Source: Stenotrophomonas indicatrix
Lineage (GTDB): Bacteria; Pseudomonadota; Gammaproteobacteria; Xanthomonadales; Xanthomonadaceae
DNA: 64,000 bases
Reading direction: 5' to 3'
NCBI GenBank assembly: GCA_041545745.1
Contig: CP168152.1
Location: 1,548,001 to 1,612,000 of the forward strand
Part shown: positions 1-7,549 of the stretch, piece by piece
Layout of the letters: the number at the start of each line of letters is the position of its first letter
Position numbering within the stretch: position 1 is the stretch's first letter
Notes under the pieces: model-generated
What the model saw: only the letters and a program-made list of their open reading frames with translations
Told to the model about the DNA's origin: nothing
Database searches by the model: none
Translations under genes and position numbers: made by a program

Positions 1-2
1 CG

Positions 3-860
3 ACCCTGGCTGCGGCCCTGGGCAACGGAGTACGCGTGGTCGATGCCCGCGCAACTGCAAGCACCGCCGTGCGCGTGGTCGACGCGCGTGCCTCGCTGGC
101 CGATCCGCAGGCGGGCAATGGCCTCTACGCACAGGGACACATTCCCGGTGCGGTGCATGCCGATCTCAACCGCGACCTGTCCGACCTGACGCGGGTCGGC
201 CATGGGCGCCATCCGTTGCCGGACAGCGATGCGTTCGCAGCGCGGCTGGGGCAGTGGGGCATCGGCACGGACACGCAGGTGGTGGTGTATGACGGCAGCG
301 ATGGCAGCATGGCCGCTGCGCGACTGTGGTGGCTGCTGCGCCTGATCGGGCACACGAAGGTGGCCGTGCTTGATGGCGGCATCGCTGCCTGGCAGGCCGC
401 GGGCCAACCGTTGGCGACCGGCAGCAGCGAAGTCGCGGCGTTGCCGGCGTACCCGGGACGTTTTGATACCAGCCAGGTCGCCAGCGCGGACGAGATCGAA
501 TCACGCCTCAAGCATGCGCCGGGCTGGCTGGTCGACGCCCGCGCGGGCGAGCGTTTCCGTGGCGAGGTGGAGCCGCTGGACCCGGTCGCCGGCCACGTGC
601 CGGGTGCGGTCAATCGACCGTTCGCGTTGAACGTGCTGGACGGCCGCCTGCGTGATGCGCAGGAACTGCGTGCCGAACTGCAGGGCGTGATCGGCAACCA
701 GGACCCGCAGCGCGTGGTCCTGATGTGTGGCTCGGGTGTGACCGCCTGCCATCTGCTGCTGGCGATGGAAAGTGCGGGCTTGTCTGGCGCACGCATCTAT
801 GCCGATTCATGGAGTGGCTGGGTCAGCGACAGCAGCCGCCCGGTGGCGACCGGCGCCTGA
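3..860 (+). CDS. Rhodanese-type sulfurtransferase (3-mercaptopyruvate/thiosulfate family), 5' end outside window
   Basis: Tandem-rhodanese sulfurtransferase that would move sulfur from 3-mercaptopyruvate or thiosulfate to a thiol or cyanide acceptor in the cytoplasm. The reading frame is open from base 3, so the true start lies upstream; a GTG at 36 is in frame but lies inside the first conserved strand. The inactive N-terminal rhodanese half (DGSDGSMAAARLWWLLR, LDGGIAAW) is followed by the catalytic half, with the loop CGSGVTAC near the C terminus; its first Cys is the expected persulfide carrier. CG[ST]GVT loops are typical of mercaptopyruvate sulfurtransferases, CRKGVT of thiosulfate ones, so the former is favoured. 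The visible N terminus contains a repeated VRVVDARA segment (see findings). It ends just before a palindromic repeat. Confidence 0.85.
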   Translation, partial: TLAAALGNGVRVVDARATASTAVRVVDARASLADPQAGNGLYAQGHIPGAVHADLNRDLSDLTRVGHGRHPLPDSDAFAARLGQWGIGTDTQVVVYDGSDGSMAAARLWWLLRLIGHTKVAVLDGGIAAWQAAGQPLATGSSEVAALPAYPGRFDTSQVASADEIESRLKHAPGWLVDARAGERFRGEVEPLDPVAGHVPGAVNRPFALNVLDGRLRDAQELRAELQGVIGNQDPQRVVLMCGSGVTACHLLLAMESAGLSGARIYADSWSGWVSDSSRPVATGA

Positions 861-867
861 GCCGCGC

Positions 868-961
868 GGGGTCGGATCCGTTTTCCAGCGGAAAGCGGCT
901 CTGACCCTATCGACCGTAAATCTGGGTCAGAGCCCGTTGCGTAGCAACGGGATCCGACCCC
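868..961. repeat. GGGTCGGATCC-type inverted repeat
   Basis: Nested inverted repeat immediately after the sulfurtransferase stop. The outer arms are GGGGTCGGATCC (868-879) and GGATCCGACCCC (950-961). The inner arms are GCTCTGACCC and GGGTCAGAGC. Modules of the same sequence recur at 4652-4780 and 40404-40479, each time just after a gene end. They could form a strong hairpin in the transcript, but I see no T-run, so calling it a terminator would be inference. Confidence 0.75.
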
Positions 962-995
962 GGCTCGATCCGAAAGATCGCAGAGATCTGTCGAA

Positions 996-1097
996 GGCGG
1001 GGTGGGTCCGGTTGCGGGGGCGTGAGCGCCATGGATGGCGCGACCGAGCTTACAGGGACGTACTTGCAGCGTCCCCCGCAACCGGACCCGCCCCGCC
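996..1097. repeat. Long inverted repeat with 20+ bp GC-rich arms
   Basis: Arms of over 20 bp, the left beginning GGCGGGGTGGGTCCGGTTGC (996-1015) and the right ending CGGACCCGCCCCGCC (1083-1097), flank a centre that itself holds a small palindrome (GCGCCATGGATGGCGC). The 861-1191 gap contains no credible gene: only this element, the preceding GGATCC-type repeat and a GTAG palindrome at 1133. Short frames across it are not supported by codon pattern or ribosome-binding sites. A centre like this is, from memory, common in intergenic DNA of related bacteria, but I could not check that. Confidence 0.65.
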
Positions 1098-1132
1098 AAC
1101 CCACGGAATGCCTGCTGTTGCTTTGGCTTTGA

Positions 1133-1159
1133 GGTTGCCGGCCAGCGGCCGGCACTACC
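1133..1159. repeat. GTAG-headed REP palindrome (SMAG-like)
   Basis: Read on the minus strand this is GTAGTGCCGGCCGCTGGCCG followed by GCAACC, a palindrome headed by GTAG. The same unit occurs at 50415 and in tandem at 53331 and 53370. It lies 33 bp beyond the end of the AmpD-like gene. Confidence 0.7.
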
Positions 1160-1191
1160 GCTTCGGCGGGTGCAGGGCGCAGCCCTGCCGA

Positions 1192-1758
1192 TCAACCCAG
1201 TGGCTGCAGCGGCACCTTGGCCAGGATCCGCTGCCACGGGAACAACGGGCCCGGATCGCGCTTGCGCGCCACGGTCACCGCCGGGTCATCACTGGCCGGC
1301 ACCTGCTCCAGGTCCAACTGGTCATGTCCGGCAATCCGCCGCAGCGACGGGTAACGAGCCACCAGTGCCTGCAGCAGCTGTTCCAGCGCCAGCAGCTGCG
1401 CTTCGGTATACGGCTCGTCCATCGCCTGATGGCGGCTGTCGAGCCAGTGCGGGTAGCGCCCCGAATTGACCAGTTCGATGCCCACCGAATCGGCATTCAT
1501 GCCGCGCACGTGGTGGGCGATGCGCTCCGGCGCCACGTACTGCACCACGCTGCCGTCGCGGTCGATGTAGAAATGCCCGCTGTTGCCGGCGCCGCTGTCG
1601 TACAGCACGCGCTCGCCGTACTCCCGTGCGGTCGCCAGGTCGGGCAGTTCGGTGCAGTGGATCACCACCATCGCCAGGCTGGATGGATCGCGCAGTGGCA
1701 GGCGGTCGTGGTAGGGCAGCGGCTGCAGCTGCAGGCCGGGCAGGAGCGGGTTGGGCAT
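1192..1758 (-). CDS. AmpD-like N-acetylmuramoyl-L-alanine amidase
   Basis: Zinc amidase of the Amidase_2/AmpD family. Such enzymes cut the bond between N-acetylmuramic (or anhydromuramic) acid and the L-Ala of the stem peptide in cell-wall recycling, and in Stenotrophomonas and Pseudomonas AmpD activity controls AmpR-dependent beta-lactamase induction. Visible family residues: H34 in VVIHCTE, E95 in VGIELVN, H145 in IAGHDQLD and D168 in KRDPGPLFPW, matching the zinc ligands and catalytic Glu of AmpD. There is no signal peptide, so a cytoplasmic recycling enzyme is favoured. About 12 extra residues separate H145 from D168 compared with E. coli AmpD. No ampE follows, so I do not assign it to a particular named S. 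maltophilia AmpD paralogue. Start is the ATG at 1758, divergent from the esterase. Confidence 0.88.
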   Translation of the reverse strand: MPNPLLPGLQLQPLPYHDRLPLRDPSSLAMVVIHCTELPDLATAREYGERVLYDSGAGNSGHFYIDRDGSVVQYVAPERIAHHVRGMNADSVGIELVNSGRYPHWLDSRHQAMDEPYTEAQLLALEQLLQALVARYPSLRRIAGHDQLDLEQVPASDDPAVTVARKRDPGPLFPWQRILAKVPLQPLG

Positions 1759-1830
1759 TCGGCGATGCTAGCATTGCCGAATGAAACTGCCTTCCTTTCT
1801 GCTGTCGGTCCGCTCCGTGGGAGCGCACGC

Positions 1831-2358
1831 ATGAGCCGCGGTCACTGCATCCTGTCGCACGGCTTCGAGAGCGGCCCGGAGGCGACCAAGGTCACCGCCC
1901 TGGCCGAGGTTGCCGAGCGCCTGGGCTGGACCCATGAACGCCCGGACTACACCGACCTGGACGCAATGAGCGAGGTCAGCCGCGTTGGTGACGTGCGCAC
2001 CCGCCTGCAGCGCCTGATCGAGCGCACGGCCGCTGCCGCTGCGCAGGGGCCGGTGGTGCTGGCCGGCTCCAGCCTGGGCGCCTACATCTCCGCCATTGCC
2101 TCGCTGCAGGTGCCGGTGGCCGGCCTGTTCCTGATGGTGCCGCCCACCACCATGGGCCCGATGCCGGCGCTGGATGCCGCGCCGGTGCCTACCACGGTGG
2201 TGCAGGCCTGGCATGACGAGGTGGTGCCGGCCGTCGGAGTCATCGCCTGGGCGCAGGCGCGCTCGGCGCAGCTGCTGCTGGTGGACGATGGCCATCGCCT
2301 GGAACACCACGTGGAGGCATCCGCGCAGGCCTTCGAGCGCTTGCTGCGGCAGCTGTGA
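1831..2358 (+). CDS. YqiA-like alpha/beta hydrolase (esterase)
   Basis: Small (175 aa) cytoplasmic alpha/beta-hydrolase of the YqiA/UPF0227-like group, probably a carboxylesterase. The fold starts with CILSHGFESGPEATK, the nucleophile elbow is AGSSLGAY (Ser near residue 81), a catalytic Asp lies in AWHDEVVP, and the His in DDGHRLEHH. The natural substrate is not known from sequence. I chose the ATG at 1831, preceded by GGGAGCG; the longer open frame upstream is only the antisense of the AmpD-like gene and its flanks. The gene is divergent from the amidase. Confidence 0.8.
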   Translation: MSRGHCILSHGFESGPEATKVTALAEVAERLGWTHERPDYTDLDAMSEVSRVGDVRTRLQRLIERTAAAAAQGPVVLAGSSLGAYISAIASLQVPVAGLFLMVPPTTMGPMPALDAAPVPTTVVQAWHDEVVPAVGVIAWAQARSAQLLLVDDGHRLEHHVEASAQAFERLLRQL

Positions 2359-2457
2359 AGCCCGGGCGCACGGCGCGCCCGCCCGCATTGACTACAATGG
2401 CAGCCCCGCCGCCCCCGGCGCGGGCCTGCCGGCCGTGCCTACGGCCCTCCCTTCCGA

Positions 2458-4641
2458 ATGGCCCGGCCCCCTGCCGTGCCTGACCACCTGCGAACCGATC
2501 CCGTGAAATTTTTTGTCTCCTGCGCCAAGGGCCTGGAATACCTGCTTGCCGATGAGCTGTCGGCCCTGGGCCTGGAAAAGGCCACCGCCACCATCGCCGG
2601 CGTCAACGCCGATGGCGAACTGGAGCAGGCGCTGCGGATCGTCATGTGGTCGCGGCTGGCCAGCCGCGTGCTGTGGCCGATCGACGAATTCGAATGCCCG
2701 GACGAGCAGGCGCTGTACGACGGCGTGCGTGCGCTGCCGTGGCATGAACACATCAAGCCGGAGATGACCCTGGCGGTGGACGCGCACGTGTCCGGCGACA
2801 AGATCACCCATGCCCGTTTTGCCGCGCAGCGGATCAAGGACGCCATCGTCGACCGCATGCGTGACGAAGGGCTCGAGCGCCCTTCGGTCAACACCGATCT
2901 GCCGGACGTACGCGTCAACCTGTCGCTGCGCAAGGGCCGTGCCTCACTGTCGATCGACCTCGGTGGTGGCCCGCTGCACCGCCGTGGCTGGCGTGGTGCT
3001 GCCCATGACGCGCCGTTGAAGGAAAACCTGGCTGCCGCGCTGCTGATGCGCGCGCAGTGGCCGCGCCTGCATGCTGCCGGTGGCGGCCTGCTGGATCCGA
3101 TGTGCGGCAGCGGTACCCTGCTGATCGAAGGCGCGCTGATGGCCGCCGACATCGCTCCCGGCCTGATGCGCCATGGCAGCCTGCCGCCGAGCCGCTGGCT
3201 GGGCTTCGACAAGGCGGCCTGGAAAACCATCCAGAGCGAAGCGCGTGATCGCGAAGCGGCCGGCTTGGCCGCGCTGAAGCCGGTCGTCCACGGCAGCGAC
3301 ATCGACCCGGTGGCGATCCAGGCGGCGCGCGAGAATGCCGAAGTGGCCGGCGTCGCCCATGCCATCCGCTTCACCCGCGCCGATGTGGCCGATCTGCCCA
3401 CCCCGGAGCAGGAGATCGGCGCCGTGGTCTGCAACCCGCCGTATGACGAGCGCCTGGCCGCCGATCCGGCGCTGTACCGCAAGCTCGGCAATGCCCTGCA
3501 GAAGGCGGTGCCGCAGTGGCGCGCCAGCCTGCTGTGCGGCAATGACGAACTGGCCTTCGCTACCGGCCTGCGTGCAGGCAAGAAGTACCAGATGTTCAAT
3601 GGTGCATTGGAATGTGCACTGATCGTCTGCGATCCGATCGCGGTGCCTGGTCGCGACCCGGCACAGGTGCGCGAGCTGAGCGAAGGCGCGCAGATGGTGG
3701 CCAACCGCCTGCGCAAGAACCTGAAGAAGTTCAAGAGCTGGCGCGCGCGCGAAGGCATCACCTGTTTCCGCGCCTACGATGCCGATCTGCCGGAATACGC
3801 AGCGGCCATCGACGTGTACGAAGAGGATGGCGGCCAGCGGCGCACCTTCCTGCACGTGCAGGAATACGCCGCACCGGCTGCGATTCCCGAGAACGACGTG
3901 CGCCGCCGCCGCAATGAACTGCTGGCCGCTGCGCGCGAGGTGTTCGGCGTGCCGCCGGAACAGGTGTCGATGAAGTCGCGCGAACGTGGCAAGGGCGGCA
4001 GCAAGTACGGCCGTTTCGAGCAACGTGACGAGTTCCTCGTGGTACGTGAGAACAACGCGCTGCTGCAGGTGAACCTGTTCGATTACCTCGATACCGGCCT
4101 GTTCCTCGACCATCGCCCGCTGCGCCGCCTGATGGCCGAGCAGGCGCGCGGCAAGCGCTTCCTCAACCTGTTCTGCTACACCGGCGTGGCCAGCGTGCAG
4201 GCGGCGGTGGCCGGTGCCGCCAGCACCACCAGCGTGGACCTGTCGGCCACCTACCTGCAGTGGTGCTACGACAACCTGGCCTTGAACGGGCAAGGCGGCA
4301 ATCAGCACCTGCTGGTGCAGGCCGATGCGATGGCCTGGCTGGAAGGCGATCGCGGCCAGTACGACGTGATCTTCTGCGACCCGCCGACGTTCTCCAACTC
4401 GGCCCGCGCCGAGGACTTCGACGTACAGCGCGAGCAGGTGAAAATGCTGCGTGCGGCCGTCGCGCGACTGGCACCGGGTGGCGTGCTGTACTTCTCCAAC
4501 AACTTCCGCCGCTTCAAGCTGGAAGAGAACGCCATCGCCGAATTCGCCCAGTGCCGCGAGATCAGCGCCAGCACCATCGGCCCGGATTTCGAGCGCAATG
4601 CACGCATCCATCGTGCGTGGGAGCTGAAGCGCCTGGCGTGA
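2458..4641 (+). CDS. rlmL: Fused 23S rRNA guanine methyltransferase RlmKL
   Basis: Bifunctional rRNA methyltransferase that makes m2G2445 and m7G2069 in 23S rRNA with S-adenosylmethionine, assisting 50S assembly. Domains in order: ferredoxin-like/THUMP region (about residues 60-165), the RlmL methyltransferase domain with [16 protein letters not shown] and the catalytic [11 protein letters not shown], then the RlmK domain with [19 protein letters not shown] and [10 protein letters not shown]. At 727 aa it is the usual length for the fused form. The ATG at 2458 gives a longer N terminus; many homologues begin [10 protein letters not shown], which here would be the GTG at 2503, and neither has a clear Shine-Dalgarno, so the start is uncertain. 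A perfect palindrome follows 10 bp after the stop. Confidence 0.93.
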   Translation: MARPPAVPDHLRTDPVKFFVSCAKGLEYLLADELSALGLEKATATIAGVNADGELEQALRIVMWSRLASRVLWPIDEFECPDEQALYDGVRALPWHEHIKPEMTLAVDAHVSGDKITHARFAAQRIKDAIVDRMRDEGLERPSVNTDLPDVRVNLSLRKGRASLSIDLGGGPLHRRGWRGAAHDAPLKENLAAALLMRAQWPRLHAAGGGLLDPMCGSGTLLIEGALMAADIAPGLMRHGSLPPSRWLGFDKAAWKTIQSEARDREAAGLAALKPVVHGSDIDPVAIQAARENAEVAGVAHAIRFTRADVADLPTPEQEIGAVVCNPPYDERLAADPALYRKLGNALQKAVPQWRASLLCGNDELAFATGLRAGKKYQMFNGALECALIVCDPIAVPGRDPAQVRELSEGAQMVANRLRKNLKKFKSWRAREGITCFRAYDADLPEYAAAIDVYEEDGGQRRTFLHVQEYAAPAAIPENDVRRRRNELLAAAREVFGVPPEQVSMKSRERGKGGSKYGRFEQRDEFLVVRENNALLQVNLFDYLDTGLFLDHRPLRRLMAEQARGKRFLNLFCYTGVASVQAAVAGAASTTSVDLSATYLQWCYDNLALNGQGGNQHLLVQADAMAWLEGDRGQYDVIFCDPPTFSNSARAEDFDVQREQVKMLRAAVARLAPGGVLYFSNNFRRFKLEENAIAEFAQCREISASTIGPDFERNARIHRAWELKRLA

Positions 4642-4651
4642 ACCGACGTCC

Positions 4652-4692
4652 GGGATCGGATCCCCTGCGCGCAGCGCAGGGGATCCGATCCC
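4652..4692. repeat. Perfect 19-bp-arm palindrome (GGATCC-type repeat)
   Basis: GGGATCGGATCCCCTGCGC, a 3-nt loop and its exact reverse complement. It lies 10 bp after the rlmL stop and facing the end of the DUF3325 gene, so it could form a hairpin in transcripts from either side. It shares the GGATCC module with the repeats at 868 and 40404. Confidence 0.85.
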
Positions 4693-4739
4693 ATCAAGGT
4701 CGGTGGATCCACGCCATGCATCGATGGCGGTACGTGCCT

Positions 4740-4780
4740 GGGGTCAGAGCCCTTGCGCTGTGCGCAAGGGATCCGACCCC
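4740..4780. repeat. GGATCC-type imperfect palindrome
   Basis: Arms GGGGTCAGAGCCCTTGCGC and GCGCAAGGGATCCGACCCC. The pairing is imperfect because one arm carries the TCAGAGC module and the other the GGATCCGA module, the same two modules seen at 868-961 and 40404-40479. It sits between the rlmL terminal hairpin and the end of the convergent DUF3325 gene. Confidence 0.75.
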
Positions 4781-4791
4781 GGTGGCTTCGG

Positions 4792-5121
4792 CTACAACAA
4801 CGCCACCACCAGCCCGATAACCGGCAACGCGATCGCCAGCGGTGCGATCCACTTTGGCCGGTACGGATACAGCGCAAACGCCAGCACGATTCCACCCAGC
4901 GTAAGCGCGCCGAGCCACAGCACCGGGCCCATTGCCCAGCCGTGATCGACCACGCACAGCGCGAACGCCACGGTCAGCAGCACCCAGCCCAGCACCCGCC
5001 ATTGCATGCGCCGTACCGGTGACGCCGCTGCCTTGCCGTGCAGTTCCTGCTGGTGCTTTTCCATCGCCAGCGACAGCGCGGTGAACGCTGTGAACGATAG
5101 CCCCAGTACCAGCAGCATCAT
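4792..5121 (-). CDS. DUF3325-family membrane protein, iron-uptake accessory
   Basis: Predicted inner-membrane protein of 109 aa with three or four hydrophobic segments (LLVLGLSFTAFTALSLAM, VLGWVLLTVAFALCVV, LWLGALTLGGIVLAFAL, IALPVIGLVVALL). It resembles DUF3325 proteins that follow PepSY-type genes in siderophore receptor operons; the biochemical role is not established. The ATG at 5121 overlaps the PepSY stop codon as ATGA, which fixes the start and implies translational coupling. Last gene of the three-gene set. Confidence 0.75.
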   Translation of the reverse strand: MMLLVLGLSFTAFTALSLAMEKHQQELHGKAAASPVRRMQWRVLGWVLLTVAFALCVVDHGWAMGPVLWLGALTLGGIVLAFALYPYRPKWIAPLAIALPVIGLVVALL

Positions 5122-6746
5122 GCGCTGGCCTCCGCTTCCACTGCATCGGCCGGTGCCTTGGTCGCTGCGGCGGCCGCAGCGCGCTTCTTCTTCTCGGCGG
5201 CAGTCAGCGGTGGCGTCCAGCGCTGCATGCGCCAGCCGCACAGGGCCAGCATCGCGCCGAAGGCGATCATCGACAGATCGAAGCCGGCCAATGCCCAGTC
5301 ACCGTTGAACAGGGTCACGCCCAGGTGTGCGTGGGTGGTCAGCGCGTTCACTACCGGGATCAGCGCGAACGCGGCCGCGCCGATGTACAGCTGCCACGCC
5401 CACATCATCCGCTTGGGCCAGATGAAGGCCGCCAGCAGCGAGGCGCCCCACGCGTAGAAGAACACATTCGCTTCGGCGTTGGAGCGCTCGGCAAGGCCCA
5501 GCGGCAGCAGGCGGTTGCCCCAGAAATAGGCGGCGAAGGCGATCGGCAGGCCGGCCACGGCGCCGATGTTCAGCGCATCGACCAGGCGCAGGCCGAAGCC
5601 GGTGCGACCGCTCTTGGCATGCTTCGGACGCTCCTTCACCGCCCACAGCACCACGCCGCTGGCCACCATCAGGCAGCCGGTCAGGCCGGACAGGAAGAAC
5701 AACGCGCGCAGGCCCCAGTCGGCGAAGCGGGCCAGGTGCAGGCCATACAGCACGCCACGGGTGGCGGTGGCGCCGCCGGAAGGCGGGGTTTCCTGCAGCA
5801 GCGCGCCAGTGACCATGTCATAGCGCAGTGCGGGCGTATCGCTGGACAAACGCTTGCCGTCGCGTTGGCGGATGTCGATCACCGCATTGACGGCACCGGG
5901 ATTGGCAACACTGAAACCGGCGACCTCGGTGCCGTGCCAATGCATGCGGGCACTGTCCAGCAGCTGCCGCAGTGGCAGGGGGGCTGCCTTGCCTTCGGCG
6001 GGCGCGGTGACCTCGGGCAGGCCACCAAAGGCCTCCGCGTAGAACGCATCCTGGTCGGTGCCGTAGGCCACGTTCACTCCCCACGGCAGGTACATGATCA
6101 TCAACGTAACGATGCCGGTGTAGGTGATCATCGCGTGGTAGGGCAGGGCCATCACCGCGCTGACGTTGTGGAAGTCCAGCCAGGAGCGCAGGCTCTTGTC
6201 TTTCCGGAAGGTGAAGAAGTCCTTGAAGATCTTCTTGTGGGTGATCACGCCGGTGATGATCGCCACCAGCATGAACATCGCGCAGAAGCCCACCAGGTAG
6301 CGCGCCCACAGTACCGGGATGTAATGCAGGTCGAAGTGCAGGCGGTAGAAGAAGTCGCCGCCGCGGGTCTCTCGGGCCTTCAGCTCGGTGCCGGTGTTGG
6401 GGTCCAGGGTGGCATCGCCGAAGGCGCCGCGGCGCCCCTTGCTCGGATCGGCCAGTGCCTCTGGCAATCGCCAGAACATCTGCATGGCCGGATTGCGTGG
6501 CTGCGGCAGGGTAACGAACCAGCTCTCGGCCTGTGGTGCGTTGGTCAGCAGGTAGTCGGCCGCGCGCTGCGCCGCTTCGTCGGTGCTGACCGTGCTGCGC
6601 GGCAGTTCCGGGCGCATCCAGCGGCTGATTTCCTCGCGGTAGTAGCTGGCGGTGCCCGCCATGAAGATCAGCAGCAGCAGCCAGCCGACCAGCAGGCCGG
6701 TCCAGGTATGCAGCCAGGCCATGGATTGGCGGAATCCATTCTTCAT
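5118..6746 (-). CDS. PepSY-associated transmembrane protein, probable siderophore-linked reductase
   Basis: Inner-membrane protein of 542 aa of the PepSY-associated TM helix family (FoxB/PiuB-like). Relatives sit next to TonB-dependent siderophore receptors and are thought to reduce ferric-siderophore iron in the periplasm or inner membrane. An N-terminal helix (WLHTWTGLLVGWLLLLIFMA) is followed by a periplasmic PepSY-like region, a second helix pair around residues 190-270, a large periplasmic loop and a C-terminal bundle, ending in a Lys/Ala-rich cytoplasmic tail. The His in LHTWTGL and HLARFADWGLRALF are candidate haem ligands by analogy. The start at 6746 overlaps the stop of the DUF3649 gene as ATGA; upstream in-frame sequence is antisense-like and was excluded. 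Confidence 0.83.
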   Translation of the reverse strand: MKNGFRQSMAWLHTWTGLLVGWLLLLIFMAGTASYYREEISRWMRPELPRSTVSTDEAAQRAADYLLTNAPQAESWFVTLPQPRNPAMQMFWRLPEALADPSKGRRGAFGDATLDPNTGTELKARETRGGDFFYRLHFDLHYIPVLWARYLVGFCAMFMLVAIITGVITHKKIFKDFFTFRKDKSLRSWLDFHNVSAVMALPYHAMITYTGIVTLMIMYLPWGVNVAYGTDQDAFYAEAFGGLPEVTAPAEGKAAPLPLRQLLDSARMHWHGTEVAGFSVANPGAVNAVIDIRQRDGKRLSSDTPALRYDMVTGALLQETPPSGGATATRGVLYGLHLARFADWGLRALFFLSGLTGCLMVASGVVLWAVKERPKHAKSGRTGFGLRLVDALNIGAVAGLPIAFAAYFWGNRLLPLGLAERSNAEANVFFYAWGASLLAAFIWPKRMMWAWQLYIGAAAFALIPVVNALTTHAHLGVTLFNGDWALAGFDLSMIAFGAMLALCGWRMQRWTPPLTAAEKKKRAAAAAATKAPADAVEAEASA

Positions 6747-7063
6747 GCCCACGCTCCCAGCAGACGCGAAATGCCGGCCATCAGCAGGGTGGGGGCGAGA
6801 ATGCCGACCCAGGCGCGCAGCGCACTGCGGGTGGCGAACGCCCACAGTGCTGCGCAGGCGGCGACCAGGATCGCCAGCAGCATGCCGGTCAGCACGGCCT
6901 GGCCGCGCGCGCCCGGCAGCACCAGCGCACAGAACACGGTGGTCACCGAGGCAAGCGCGTAGCCGCCGAAGATGGCGGCAAGGGATCGGGACAGCACGCC
7001 CCATCGCGGATTGGCGAAGAGGGTGCTGAAGCGGGGGCTGGCGGTTGCGGGCGAGCGGTCCAC
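6743..7063 (-). CDS. DUF3649-family small membrane protein, iron-uptake accessory
   Basis: 106-aa predicted inner-membrane protein with three hydrophobic segments (LAAIFGGYALASVTTVFCAL, AVLTGMLLAILVAACAALWA, WVGILAPTLLMAGISRLLG). It looks like the DUF3649 proteins found between a TonB-dependent siderophore receptor and a PepSY gene. GTG at 7063 is the likely start, preceded by AGGACCAAC; it directly abuts the receptor remnant, as expected if it was the gene after the receptor. Its function is not known. Confidence 0.7.
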   Translation of the reverse strand: MDRSPATASPRFSTLFANPRWGVLSRSLAAIFGGYALASVTTVFCALVLPGARGQAVLTGMLLAILVAACAALWAFATRSALRAWVGILAPTLLMAGISRLLGAWA

Positions 7064-7392
7064 GTTGGTCCTGCAGGTTGAACGAAAGAGGACCGGCGCA
7101 CCGAAGCGCGCCGGGGTTGGCTGTCCGTGGCCGGCGTCGTCATAGGAACCGGCGCGGTTGTAGTACTTCTTGTCCAGCAGGTTGTTCACGTTCTCCTGGC
7201 GGTGAGTTCTCGCTGAAGCGATAGCCGGCCGACAGGTTGAGCAGGTAGATGTCACCCCGTTCGATCGCCACGCGGTCGCGCTTGCCACTGACCAGGAAGG
7301 CCCCGCGCGACTTGCGCCCCCCCGCGTGATTCCCATCGACGATGGGCCATCTGCGGCAGGCCGGGGACCCGGTAGTCGGGAGATGTACACGG
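7064..7392 (-). pseudogene. Remnant of a TonB-dependent siderophore receptor (C-terminal end only)
   Basis: Three minus-strand frames carry successive pieces of the end of a siderophore-receptor beta-barrel: DYRVPGLPQ (about 7351-7378), FLVSGKRDRVAIERG then DIYLLNLSAGYRFSEN (about 7215-7300), then, after a shift, VNNLLDKKYYNRAGSYDD (about 7135-7190) and a degraded FGAP-type C terminus. NLSAGYRFSEN followed by NVNNLLDKKYY is characteristic of FpvA/FoxA-like receptors. The N-terminal several hundred codons and the plug are missing and at least three frameshifts are present, so no functional receptor can be made. With the Fur-like site at 7458 it accounts for the 486-bp gap between the DUF3649 and DUF445 genes. 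Confidence 0.8.
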
Positions 7393-7457
7393 GCGAAGGG
7401 GCAGGTGGACGCGTGCTTCCGGACACCGCTTGGCTGAGCGTACAACCGATCAGTAAA

Positions 7458-7472
7458 TGATAGGCATTCGCA
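7458..7472 (-). promoter_or_regulatory. Candidate Fur box upstream of the receptor remnant
   Basis: TGATAGGCATTCGCA fits the 7-1-7 Fur consensus (TGATAAT N ATTATCA) at 10 of 14 positions and lies in a short AT-richer stretch upstream, in minus-strand sense, of the receptor remnant and its accessory genes. That is where the iron-regulated promoter of the operon should be. It is a weak match and no clear -35/-10 pair was found. Confidence 0.35.
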
Positions 7473-7549
7473 TTTCGTTAAGCAAGCGCGACAGCCTCAG
7501 TGATCCCCGCATGGTGTGGATCTACTGGCAAAGACTCCGGAATCTCAGC

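Noticed and set aside
772-1830. Long N-terminal extension of the YqiA-like frame
   Set aside because: The part before 1831 is antisense to the amidase gene and crosses repeats; the ATG at 1831 has its own Shine-Dalgarno.
2944-4611. 555-codon antisense frame over rlmL
   Set aside because: No start signal or domain; the sense strand holds an unmistakable rRNA methyltransferase.
5325-6962. 545-codon plus-strand frame over the PepSY gene
   Set aside because: Shadow of the minus-strand gene; Gln/Ala/Gly/His-rich composition and no motifs.
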